Assembly (NCBI GenBank): GCA_964574815.1
Contig: CAZNPL010000004.1
Coordinates: forward strand, 62,001-126,000
DNA length: 64,000 nt
Direction: 5' to 3'
From: CAZNPL01 sp964574815
Lineage (GTDB): Bacteria > Planctomycetota > Phycisphaerae > UBA1845
This document shows, in pieces, positions 43,211-50,212 of this stretch. The first letter of the stretch is position 1, and each line of letters begins with the position of its first letter. A program made the position numbers and the translations under genes. The notes below the pieces were generated by a model. The model had not been told where the DNA came from, searched no databases, and saw only the letters and a program-made list of their open reading frames with translations.

Positions 43211-45235
43211 ATGAACATCGGACTGCGCTTCCGCAAAGTACTCGTCATCGGGATGGATGGGCTCGATCCGCGCCGCGTTGTGGAGATGAGCCACTGTGGA
43301 CGACTGCCGGCCTTCGACCACCTGCGCGACCACGGAACCCTCTGCCCGTTGGCAACCAGCAATCCCGCCGAAAGCCCGGTGGCGTGGTCGTCGCTCGCCA
43401 CCGGCTGCAACCCCGGCGAACACGGAATCTTCGATTTCATCCACCGAAATCCCAACAACTACCTGCCATTCCTCTCGACACAGCGCGAGAAAGGCCGGAT
43501 GACCTCGCCCGGGAAACGCGACAGTTATGTATCGCCGCGGCAGAAACCAGGGTTCTGGCGATACACCTCCGACGTCGGAATCCCGACAACGGTCGTCCGC
43601 TGGCCGGTCACCTTCCCGGCCGAGAAGGTCAATGGGAACTTCCTCGCAGGACTCGGCGTTCCCGACGTGACGGGCCGTCTCGGTAAACACACCTTTTACA
43701 CAACGGCCTCGGTCGACGAATCGAAAGAGAAGCACCGCCAGGTGGCCTGGAAAGGCGAGCGGATCGAGACTGATCTCGACGGACCTCAAGGCCTGAATTG
43801 GAACGGCAAACGCCCCACCCGCGTCCACATGGTCATCGAACGCGCCGGCGACGGCATCGCGTTGAACGTGGGCTCCTGCGAACTCACGCTCGAACCCGGA
43901 CAATGGTCCGACTGGTGCACCGTACAGTTCAAGTGGGGACCGGTCACCGTCTGCAACGCCATCGTGAAATTCCATCTGATCAGCGTCGATCCCGACTTCA
44001 AGCTCTTCGCAACACCGCCGCAGATCCACCCCGACAACCAGCCCTGGCCATTGACGCAGCCGGCCTCCTACGGTTCGGAGCTCGCCGACCAGCTCGGTCT
44101 CTTCTACACGCTGGGTCTGCCCGAGGACACGCACGCCGTCACCGACGGCTGCTATGGCCTCGAAGCGTTCCTCGCGCAATGTGCGCAGATCTCACGCGAA
44201 CGGCGAGCGATGTTCGAATACGAGCTCAACCGCTTCGAGGACGGGCTCCTTGCATTCGTCTTCGACGCCGGCGATCGGGTCCAGCATATGTTCTGGTCCG
44301 TAGCCGACGAGAACAGCCCGGCGTACGATCCCGAGCGGGCCAAACAGTATGCCGACGTCATCGACGACCTCTACGCTGAAATGGATGAGGTGCTCGCGTC
44401 CGCGCTCGACGCGGCCGACGACGAAACCGCCGTCTTCGTCGTCTCCGATCACGGATTCGGCCCCTTCCGTCGGGCCGTCCACCTCAACCGGTGGCTGATC
44501 GACAACGGTTACATGTGCCTCAAGAACGATACGATAGGACGCTCCCTACTTGCGAGCGTCGATTGGTCGCGCACTCGCGCCTACGCACTCGGCTTCTCGA
44601 GCATCTACCTCAACCTCGCCGGCCGGGAATCCAAGGGAATCGTCCCGGCTGACCAGCGCGCCATTCTGATGGCCGAACTCTCCCAGCGCCTCCGCCAGAC
44701 TGCCGACCCGGAAGGCAACCGGAAAATGATTCGAGACGTGTATCCCGCTGAAGCCATCTACCGCGGCGAGTGCGTGAGCGACGCCCCGGACTTGGTGGTC
44801 GGGTTCGAGCCCGGTTATCGGGAGAGCTGGCAGGCCGCCCTCGGCGGCGCCCCGGAGGCAATCGTCGAGGACAATCGTTCCCTCTGGTCCGCGGATCATT
44901 TGGTCGATCCGTCCGCCGTCCCAGGCGTGCTCGCCAGCAACGTGCGTATCGCAACCGACACACCAGACGGTGTGGATCTGGCCCCGACGATTCTCGAATG
45001 CCTCGGCGTTCCGATCCCCGAGCACATGCACGGCAAGCCGTGGAACACTGCGGCAACGAACGCACCGTCCGGCGAGTCCCGCGCACGGGATAAATCTCAG
45101 GTCGATGGACGCGACGTCGACCAGCCCGACCCCGTCCCGGCGGGTGTCGCGGCGGACTCAGAGCCCGATGGACTCGACGCCGAAGAGCGAGCGAGGCTCG
45201 AACGCCACCTCAGCGACCTCGGCTATCTCGAGTAA
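43211..45235 (+). CDS. Alkaline phosphatase family protein (type I phosphodiesterase/nucleotide pyrophosphatase)
   Basis: The 674-residue protein starts KVLVIGMDGLDPRRVVEM (metal Asp) and has ESPVAWSSLATGCNPGEHG and IFDFIHRNP around the nucleophile. An insert of about 150 residues follows, then FVFDAGDRVQHMFWSV, VVSDHGFGPFRRAVHLNRWL and GESRARDK near the C-terminus. No signal peptide is visible, so it may be cytoplasmic. It completes a three-gene unit with the sulfatase-like and YIDPGTGSS genes. Members cleave phosphodiesters; the substrate is unknown. Confidence 0.87.
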   Translation: MNIGLRFRKVLVIGMDGLDPRRVVEMSHCGRLPAFDHLRDHGTLCPLATSNPAESPVAWSSLATGCNPGEHGIFDFIHRNPNNYLPFLSTQREKGRMTSPGKRDSYVSPRQKPGFWRYTSDVGIPTTVVRWPVTFPAEKVNGNFLAGLGVPDVTGRLGKHTFYTTASVDESKEKHRQVAWKGERIETDLDGPQGLNWNGKRPTRVHMVIERAGDGIALNVGSCELTLEPGQWSDWCTVQFKWGPVTVCNAIVKFHLISVDPDFKLFATPPQIHPDNQPWPLTQPASYGSELADQLGLFYTLGLPEDTHAVTDGCYGLEAFLAQCAQISRERRAMFEYELNRFEDGLLAFVFDAGDRVQHMFWSVADENSPAYDPERAKQYADVIDDLYAEMDEVLASALDAADDETAVFVVSDHGFGPFRRAVHLNRWLIDNGYMCLKNDTIGRSLLASVDWSRTRAYALGFSSIYLNLAGRESKGIVPADQRAILMAELSQRLRQTADPEGNRKMIRDVYPAEAIYRGECVSDAPDLVVGFEPGYRESWQAALGGAPEAIVEDNRSLWSADHLVDPSAVPGVLASNVRIATDTPDGVDLAPTILECLGVPIPEHMHGKPWNTAATNAPSGESRARDKSQVDGRDVDQPDPVPAGVAADSEPDGLDAEERARLERHLSDLGYLE

Positions 45236-45322
45236 TCAGCTTGGACGCCGCGCTGTGATACAGACGCAGCCGCCGACAGGGGCCTGACTCGGTGGATGCC
45301 ACTCCTGGCAGCACTCAATGCT

Positions 45323-45350
45323 GGGTGCCACGGGCGGCTTGCCTGCCCGT
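45323..45350. repeat. GGGTGCCA-headed palindrome
   Basis: GGGTGCCA is followed by ACGGGC (45330-45335) and GCCCGT (45345-45350) as an imperfect stem around GGCTTGCCT. It belongs to the same family as 26463-26491 and the larger elements near 47, 51, 58 and 62 kb. Confidence 0.7.
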
Positions 45351-45523
45351 TCGGTTTCTCCAGCGCCACGTTCGGCATCCACACGGGCAGGTGCGATTGA
45401 GCCGACCAGTGGCGATTCTCTGAACTGTTACGCCCCTCCACCTAACCCACCCGTTGACAACCACTTGCGTGCTCCGGAACAGTCCGCCATTTATGGGATG
45501 CCGTTAAAGTGTCGCGAATTCGA

Positions 45524-45552
45524 TTGCGAAGCCCTGTGCCGTGCGGTATATT
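45524..45552 (+). promoter_or_regulatory. Sigma70-like promoter upstream of the DUF4870-like gene
   Basis: TTGCGA (45524-45529) and TATATT (45547-45552) are separated by 17 bases. A start near 45559 would give a leader of about 107 bases before the ATG at 45666. Confidence 0.45.
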
Positions 45553-45665
45553 GATATTGGACCATATGGGTCTCGGCGTTGTAAAGCCGTGCGGCCGCCC
45601 ATCAAACCGCTCGAAAAGCATGTCGGGTAGTCGTCGGCTACGTGGTCCATGTCACAGGTGGGAAA

Positions 45666-46049
45666 ATGACGTATTCGCCCTCGGACAACGAGAAGCGAAC
45701 GGCCTGCATCATCCAGGCCCTGGCCGCGGTGTTCTTCTTCCTACCCCCGTTGATCGCGCGATCGATCAGGCGGGTCAAAAACTCCCCCTACGTGCGCTAC
45801 TGGAACAAGGCCTGTCTCGTCTGGTCCCTCCTGAGCGCAGCAGCTCTGATCGTCGGCAGCGCGGTGGCCATCTCGCTCGAATTGCCGGGACCCTTCGTCT
45901 TCGTCTTCCTCGTCCATTTCATCTTCTGCGTCTTCGGTGCCCTCTCTTCGCACTTCAACATACCCTACCGCTACTGGTTCGTGGGCAGCCGGTTCTGCGA
46001 GCCAGAACTGGCCGACATATACGGCCAGCTTTTCCCCGCCGAAGAGTAG
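45666..46049 (+). CDS. Small polytopic membrane protein (DUF4870-like)
   Basis: ATG at 45666 after AGGTGGG gives 127 residues. Three hydrophobic segments (IIQALAAVFFFLPPLIA, VWSLLSAAALIVGSAVAIS and FVFVFLVHFIFCVFGAL) and the ends PYVRYWNKA and PYRYWFVGSRF resemble the DUF4870 family. No function is known. It is a single gene. Confidence 0.65.
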   Translation: MTYSPSDNEKRTACIIQALAAVFFFLPPLIARSIRRVKNSPYVRYWNKACLVWSLLSAAALIVGSAVAISLELPGPFVFVFLVHFIFCVFGALSSHFNIPYRYWFVGSRFCEPELADIYGQLFPAEE

Positions 46050-46103
46050 GCCCTCTCCAAGACCGTACCTCATCATGCATCGCACCGGCAGCTCGCCCGC
46101 CGC

Positions 46104-46150
46104 GTCGTTCAACGAGGGTGCCATGTTCAAGCGAAGCCGGGTGGCCCACC
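46104..46150 (+). repeat. Truncated type I palindromic element
   Basis: Matches the left arm of the unit at 50888-50983, including the GAGGGTGCCATG start, CAAGCG and AGCCG, then skips the right arm and resumes at TGGCCCACC. It is a deletion derivative. Confidence 0.55.
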
Positions 46151-46204
46151 TCCTCCGGAAATAGGCTCGCGATTCGAACGCAACCCAACACCAAACCACG
46201 CGGG

Positions 46205-46247
46205 GTGCCCCGCCTTCGCGACCACGTGTCCAGCGAGCTTGCCCGCG
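46205..46247 (+). repeat. Head fragment of the palindromic element
   Basis: GTGCCCCGCCTTCGCG and GTGTCCAGCGAG match the segment that precedes the hairpin at 50888 and 58283. The hairpin itself is missing and only CTTGCCCGCG of the right end remains. Confidence 0.55.
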
Positions 46248-46394
46248 TCTTTCTCCCGATGCACGACTGCACCGACAACGCATGTCCTGCCGGCCCGGAA
46301 GAGGCGTCTTGCCGTCCACTTGCGAACCGTTTTCGAATCGGCTACCTCCTCATCCGCGATTGGATTTCTTTCGTCCAGCGATCCGGAGACACCC

Positions 46395-46799
46395 ATGATC
46401 GGCATTCACTGGCTGAGCCTGCTCATTGCACTCACGCTCAACGCGACCGCCAACGTCCTCATGAAGGTCGGCATGAGCCGAATCGACCTGGCGGGCGGCG
46501 TATTCAAGGACGGCCGGGCCGGCGCCATCATCAAAGTGCTCTCCAGCCCGGTTCTGGTGATCGGCTTGCTGTGCTTTGGATTGAACGCCTGCTTCTACAT
46601 GTTCGCCCTGCAGAGCAAGGCCCTCAAGATCAGCATCGCCTACCCCGTTATGGTCGGCGGAGGATACGCCATCATCGCCGTTGTGGGGTACCTGGCGCTC
46701 GGCGAGCGCCTGACTTGGATGCAGACGGCCGGCGTCGCCCTCATCCTCTCCGGCGTCGTCCTCATCGCCGCCCAGACCCCCGAAGCCGCACCGGTCTGA
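46395..46799 (+). CDS. Small DMT/SMR-type membrane transporter
   Basis: ATG at 46395, with GGAG eight bases upstream, gives 134 residues. Four transmembrane helices are evident (LSLLIALTLNATANVLMKVG, VLVIGLLCFGLNACFYMFAL, AYPVMVGGGYAIIAVVGYLA and TAGVALILSGVVLIAAQ). The spacing and the LGERLTWMQ loop resemble small multidrug resistance and half-EamA proteins, which form dimers. The conserved Glu of SMR helix 1 is not obvious, so it may carry other solutes. Confidence 0.78.
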   Translation: MIGIHWLSLLIALTLNATANVLMKVGMSRIDLAGGVFKDGRAGAIIKVLSSPVLVIGLLCFGLNACFYMFALQSKALKISIAYPVMVGGGYAIIAVVGYLALGERLTWMQTAGVALILSGVVLIAAQTPEAAPV

Positions 46800-46830
46800 C
46801 CGCCCGTCCGGCGCCGGTCCGTCCTCGTCA

Positions 46831-46895
46831 GGCCGTGCCCGTCCCTTTCCGGGCCGTGCCCGGTCCTTTCCGAGCCGCGCCCGTAAGGAAGCGGA
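46831..46895. repeat. Diverged array of the GAGCCGCGACCG repeat
   Basis: Three units of about 20 bases (GGCCGTGCCCGTCCCTTTCC and variants) end with GAGCCGCGCCCGTAAGGAAG and CGGAC. The last unit matches the end of the array at 38783-38843. Confidence 0.75.
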
Positions 46896-46945
46896 CCTGC
46901 TCAGAACCGCCCCCGTATCGAACTGGAGGTAAGGAAACGCAAGAG

Positions 46946-46989
46946 AGTGCCATGGGCAAGCGTAGCGGCGTCAAGCGGCCAAGTGCCAC
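46946..46989 (+). repeat. Partial type I palindromic element
   Basis: GTGCCATGGGCAAGCG and TAGCGGCG match the left arm of the unit at 47000-47049. The right arm is absent, and a second GTGCCACT follows. Confidence 0.6.
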
Positions 46990-46999
46990 TGCGTGTGTT

Positions 47000-47049
47000 G
47001 GGTGCCATGGGCAAGCGTAGCCGCCTCAGGCGGCGAAGCTTGCCCGTGT
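47000..47049 (+). repeat. Type I palindromic element, intact hairpin
   Basis: GGGTGCCAT head, outer arms GGGCAAGC (47009-47016) and GCTTGCCC (47038-47045), and inner arms CCGCC and GGCGG around TCA (47021-47033). It is the cleanest copy of the unit that is inserted in the kinase gene at 50888. Confidence 0.85.
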
Positions 47050-47101
47050 CTTTGCGCAAACCCGTAGAACAGACACGGTCGCGACAAGAAGCCGCGACTC
47101 C

Positions 47102-47734
47102 TCAACCTTCTTTCTTCCGCGATTTGTGGCCTGACTCGTCCGCAGGCGCCGCAGCCTTCCCCCTCACCATCGCCTCCAGGTCGCGCCGCCGGAACGTCGC
47201 CACCAGCCAGATGACCAGCGGAATCACGAACACCCCCGCGAACGACTCCACGAACACCCAGTAGGCGAATTCCCGCACCTTGCCCATCACCCCTTCAGGC
47301 TGGTAAATCACGTTCGCGATGAACACGTACTGCCGGAAGGCCACAAATGCCGACACGAGCACGATGCCGATCAACAGCGCAAGCAATCGCCGCTTCCAAG
47401 GCACCGGCGAGGCCAGGATCAACGCAATGACGAACGCCGTCGGCGTATACCCCTGAAACCGCGTGTTCACGGCCATGGTGAAGGGCGGTGCCTGAACCGT
47501 GCGATGGCGAAAGGTGAGCTTCGTGTCCCGGCCCTCGGCGTCGTCGATCTCCCCCGGCTCCAGTGGCTCGAACCGCATCGCCGCCACCGAACTGAACGAA
47601 CTCCAGCACGTGTTCCCGATCCACCGGTAGACCGCCGCGTAACCCCCGCGCAGCCCGGGCCAGGGCAGGATCAGGATCACGAACACGACGAAGAAGATCA
47701 CCAGAAACTTGAGGATGGGCTTAATCGGAAACAT
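47102..47734 (-). CDS. Membrane protein of the exosortase operon, unknown function
   Basis: The 210-residue protein has an N-terminal helix (FLVIFFVVFVILILPW), an outer loop with a Trp/Arg-rich PWPGLRGGYAAVYRWIG, then three further transmembrane helices and a basic, low-complexity tail ending in lysines. Its start overlaps the XrtH stop by 14 bases, so it is coupled to the exosortase. I do not recognise the family. Assisting sorting or modifying the sorted proteins is plausible from position only. Confidence 0.7.
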   Translation of the reverse strand: MFPIKPILKFLVIFFVVFVILILPWPGLRGGYAAVYRWIGNTCWSSFSSVAAMRFEPLEPGEIDDAEGRDTKLTFRHRTVQAPPFTMAVNTRFQGYTPTAFVIALILASPVPWKRRLLALLIGIVLVSAFVAFRQYVFIANVIYQPEGVMGKVREFAYWVFVESFAGVFVIPLVIWLVATFRRRDLEAMVRGKAAAPADESGHKSRKKEG

Positions 47735-48377
47735 CGCGTTGCACCGCCTTCTCGCGTGTGGCCCACTGGACCCAGATCGCCCAGGCGACGATCGCCAGCA
47801 CGATGAACGCCGCCTGCCACAGGTCGTAGTGCATCACGTCCAACGCTTTTCGATAGTAAACCCCCACCAGAAACAGGCTGACGATCCGGAACAGGTTGAT
47901 GATCAGCAGCGCCGGCACGCCGACCAAAATCCCCGGCACCTTCTTGCGAAACGCCACCGGCGAGGCCAGCAGTGCGGCCAGATACGCCACCGTCGGCTCG
48001 ATCGCGTCGCAGCCGTGAACGATTTCGACCCCGAACGATCGGCCGATCACCGCCCCCTTCTTCATCAGGACCCATCGCCCGTCCACGAGGACCTCGAAAC
48101 CCAGCACGTTACCGAGCAGGTTCAGAATCGCGCCGGTCACCGACGCAATCAGCGAGAGATAGGACTGAAGAAACTCCCCGTCCAGCAGAAAGGCGTACTC
48201 CACCACGTAGTACGCCCCCAGCAGTACGACGAAGATGACGATCGCCTTCAGAACGACCGCCCGCCCCCCGACGCTGCCCGACCGGTCGCCCGGAGCACCG
48301 CCCCGGCCCGCCCCACCCGGCCCGTCACCCCGACCGTTGCCCTCAGGCCGTTCCTTGGATGGTTTCGATCCCGCCAT
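47721..48377 (-). CDS. xrtH: Exosortase, XrtH type
   Basis: ATG at 48377 after GGAGG gives 218 residues with a Gly-rich cytoplasmic N-terminus of about 37 residues and six or so transmembrane helices. The catalytic triad of exosortases is visible: Cys in VEIVHGCDAIEP (about C123), Arg in IINLFRIVSLF (about R164) and His in DVMHYDLWQA (about H183). The family cleaves a C-terminal sorting tail and passes the protein on to the envelope. The next gene upstream ends in a matching VPAVSQWG tail, supporting the H type, which is specific for IPTLxxWG-like signals. Confidence 0.88.
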   Translation of the reverse strand: MAGSKPSKERPEGNGRGDGPGGAGRGGAPGDRSGSVGGRAVVLKAIVIFVVLLGAYYVVEYAFLLDGEFLQSYLSLIASVTGAILNLLGNVLGFEVLVDGRWVLMKKGAVIGRSFGVEIVHGCDAIEPTVAYLAALLASPVAFRKKVPGILVGVPALLIINLFRIVSLFLVGVYYRKALDVMHYDLWQAAFIVLAIVAWAIWVQWATREKAVQRDVSD

Positions 48378-48499
48378 ATTTCCTCCATACCCACATCCGC
48401 CGCTGCAATCAATGCCAGCAGCCGTGTGCGGTGCCGCATTCATCGCGCACCAGGGGGTGGGCGACCGACGCGATCACCGCCGCCGACCAAACGTCCAGG

Positions 48500-49579
48500 C
48501 TAACGGGAGGGCGAGGCTCCCGCCGAGCCGCGCCGCCCGAATCGAACGGTCAGTCCGGTCAACAGGAGCAGCACGAGAACCAACATCCCCCACTGAGAAA
48601 CCGCAGGCACATTCGCCGGCGTTTCGCACACCACGTCTTCGCACGAAGCGCCCGGCGTAAACGCCTCCAGAAACCCGACGCACTCCGACGCAAAGCCGTC
48701 CACACACCGCCCGCTAGCCGTATCGCAACAGGCCCCCGCCGCCGAACAGGGTTCGGCCAAGTCGTTGCAGAGCTCGCCTTCGGTAAACACCCCGCCGATC
48801 GCCTCGCACGCGGTCTCGACCACATTCGCGCACGCGAAGTTCGTCAGATCGCAACAGGCCCAAGGCCGCCCCTCGATCACCACATCGACGCCGAAGAAGT
48901 TCGCGAACAGATCCGGATCGGTGAAATCCAGCCCGCAGGTCCAGCTACCACCCGCATCCGGGCTGATGCAGAAATCGTCCTCGCTGAACCCCACTTCCGG
49001 CTCGTCGGTCGATATGGCCCAAAACGCGCAGTCCCCGTCGTCCTGCACATCCAGCGTCAGCCAGAAAGCCTCGGGAACCTCGACCCCCGACCCCGGTTCG
49101 CATTCCAAAGTCACCAGCGACGATTTCGGCACCCCGACGAATTCGCATTCGGTCCCCGCGATCGGCGACGCAGGCCGGCCCACCGCCGGATCGCCCTGCG
49201 TATCCGTCCACAGCGCCGTCGTCACTTGCCAGGGAGCATCCGTCTCGCCCCCGCCACAGAACCCCTCGAAATCCGACCCGAACGCCACAACCGTCACGGA
49301 ATACCGCACCAGCGCACCGCCGCCGCCTGCCTCCAGACGAATGCCGTCGGCATGCAACTCGCTCGCGCTGAAAACCTGAAAGATCGGCAAAGGCGACCGC
49401 GTCTCGGCCATCCGATAAACCAGATCGCCCTCACCCCCAACCAACCCCGCCCGGGCCGAAACCCGCGCCGATGGCAAGCCCTCCGGCGCCAACCGCGGCC
49501 CCTCCGCCACCGCCATCGCCGCGACCGAGCAGACCGACACGAACAACCCGAAGATCCCAACCCGCATGGCCACCAACAT
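48500..49579 (-). CDS. Secreted protein with IPTL-type C-terminal sorting signal and Cys-rich ACC repeats
   Basis: The ATG at 49579 gives 359 residues with a signal peptide (VGIFGLFVSVCSVAAMAVA). The middle is beta rich and resembles a lectin-like or adhesin domain without clear family. Two Cys-rich units start WACCDLTNFAC and GACCDTASGRC, like those of the 1440-residue protein. The C-terminus has VPAVSQWG, a hydrophobic helix (MLVLVLLLLTGLTV) and a basic stretch RFGRR, the tripartite exosortase signal, 123 bases upstream of xrtH. The last residues (GSAGASPSR) are encoded by a dispersed repeat. Confidence 0.85.
   Translation of the reverse strand: MLVAMRVGIFGLFVSVCSVAAMAVAEGPRLAPEGLPSARVSARAGLVGGEGDLVYRMAETRSPLPIFQVFSASELHADGIRLEAGGGGALVRYSVTVVAFGSDFEGFCGGGETDAPWQVTTALWTDTQGDPAVGRPASPIAGTECEFVGVPKSSLVTLECEPGSGVEVPEAFWLTLDVQDDGDCAFWAISTDEPEVGFSEDDFCISPDAGGSWTCGLDFTDPDLFANFFGVDVVIEGRPWACCDLTNFACANVVETACEAIGGVFTEGELCNDLAEPCSAAGACCDTASGRCVDGFASECVGFLEAFTPGASCEDVVCETPANVPAVSQWGMLVLVLLLLTGLTVRFGRRGSAGASPSR
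48503..48524. repeat. GGAGGGCGAGGCTCCC dispersed repeat, copy 2
   Basis: Exact 22-base match to 38232-38253. This copy overlaps the end of the XrtH substrate gene and supplies its last codons. Confidence 0.8.
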
Positions 49580-49905
49580 CCAACACCACTCCGCAAGCCC
49601 GATAATGTCGCACACCCAGCGCTCACCAACTCGAGCGACAAACCGTGCAAAACCGTCGCGCAAACACCGCAATCCAGGGCGAAGCGATAACCTGCAGATC
49701 AATCGATGACTCGAGCTTCCACCCCAACACCACCCCGCTGACTGCCCAGACCCGACCCTACAGATTCGCCCCCGCTTATTCAAGAAGCCAATCAGAGGCG
49801 GGAGCGCCAGCGACCGGACAAAGATACCGAATACCGGGCCGCAAGATGCCCCGTCCCTTCGCGAAGCGAAGCGGTGGGGGACACCCGCGTACGAGCATCA
49901 TCGCC

Positions 49906-49937
49906 GGCTGCCACGCCCACGCGCGAGTGGGCATGCC
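49906..49937. repeat. GG(G/C)TGCCA...CCCAC palindrome, copy 1
   Basis: GGCTGCCAC leads to GCCCAC and GTGGGC (6-bp arms) and ends in GGCATGCC. Related copies lie at 50093-50124 and 58414-58444. Confidence 0.7.
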
Positions 49938-50003
49938 TTATATGCACGCATCACTCCCTCGCCAAGCGAAGGCGAAGCCGGTTCGCAAAACCAACCGCCG
50001 TCC

Positions 50004-50048
50004 GGTAGGATGTTTAACGGAAATCGAAGGGAGGGCGCATCTCGATGC
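50004..50048 (+). promoter_or_regulatory. Shared leader block upstream of the kinase
   Basis: GGTAGGATGTTTAACGG, a purine-rich run and GCATCTCGATG. TAGGAT may be a -10 element. The same order of motifs (GGTAGGATCATTAACGG and GCATCTCGATG) occurs at 53831-53888. Confidence 0.35.
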
Positions 50049-50092
50049 ACCTGTCAGAGCGCTAAGGGTCAAAGATGCCCCGCCCCTTCGCC

Positions 50093-50124
50093 GGGTGCCA
50101 AGCCCACGCTTGCGTGGGTATGCC
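50093..50124. repeat. GGGTGCCA...CCCACGC palindrome, copy 2
   Basis: GGGTGCCAA is followed by CCCACGC (50103-50109), TT and GCGTGGG (50112-50118), then TATGCCG. Confidence 0.75.
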
Positions 50125-50212
50125 GCGTGCACATTCCCCTCTCTGTCGCAAAGCGATGGGGCGTGGCAAATCCCCGGACGAGCGTTGTCGTCCTTACGGC
50201 CACGGAAACGAC

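Larger units (their letters stand above)
45236..45665. other. Intergenic region with one palindrome and a promoter
   Basis: No gene is supported in these 430 bases. They contain a GGGTGCCA-headed hairpin at 45323-45350 and a sigma70-like promoter at 45524-45552. Confidence 0.5.
46050..46394. other. Intergenic region with broken copies of the GGGTGCCA element
   Basis: No gene is supported. Two fragments of the palindromic element are present: 46104-46150 (left half: CAACGAGGGTGCCATG, TCAAGCG, AGCCGG, then TGGCCCACC) and 46205-46247 (head GTGCCCCGCCTTCGCG and GTGTCCAGCGAG joined directly to CTTGCCCGCG). Confidence 0.55.
46800..47101. other. Intergenic repeat cluster
   Basis: No gene is supported. 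The stretch is nearly filled by a GAGCCGCGCCCG-type array (46831-46895) and two GGTGCCATGGGCAAGCG palindromes (46946-46989 and 47000-47049). Confidence 0.55.
49580..50212. other. Intergenic region with palindromes and a shared leader motif
   Basis: No gene is supported in these 633 bases. They contain GATGCCCCG(T/C)CC-type segments followed by CCCAC/GTGGG palindromes at 49906-49937 and 50093-50124, and a GGTAGGAT...TTTAACGG...GCATCTCGATG block at 50004-50048 that recurs near 53831. Confidence 0.5.

Noticed and set aside
45509..47020. Plus-strand open frame of 503 codons
   Set aside because: It overlaps two better-supported membrane protein genes in other frames and runs into intergenic repeats.
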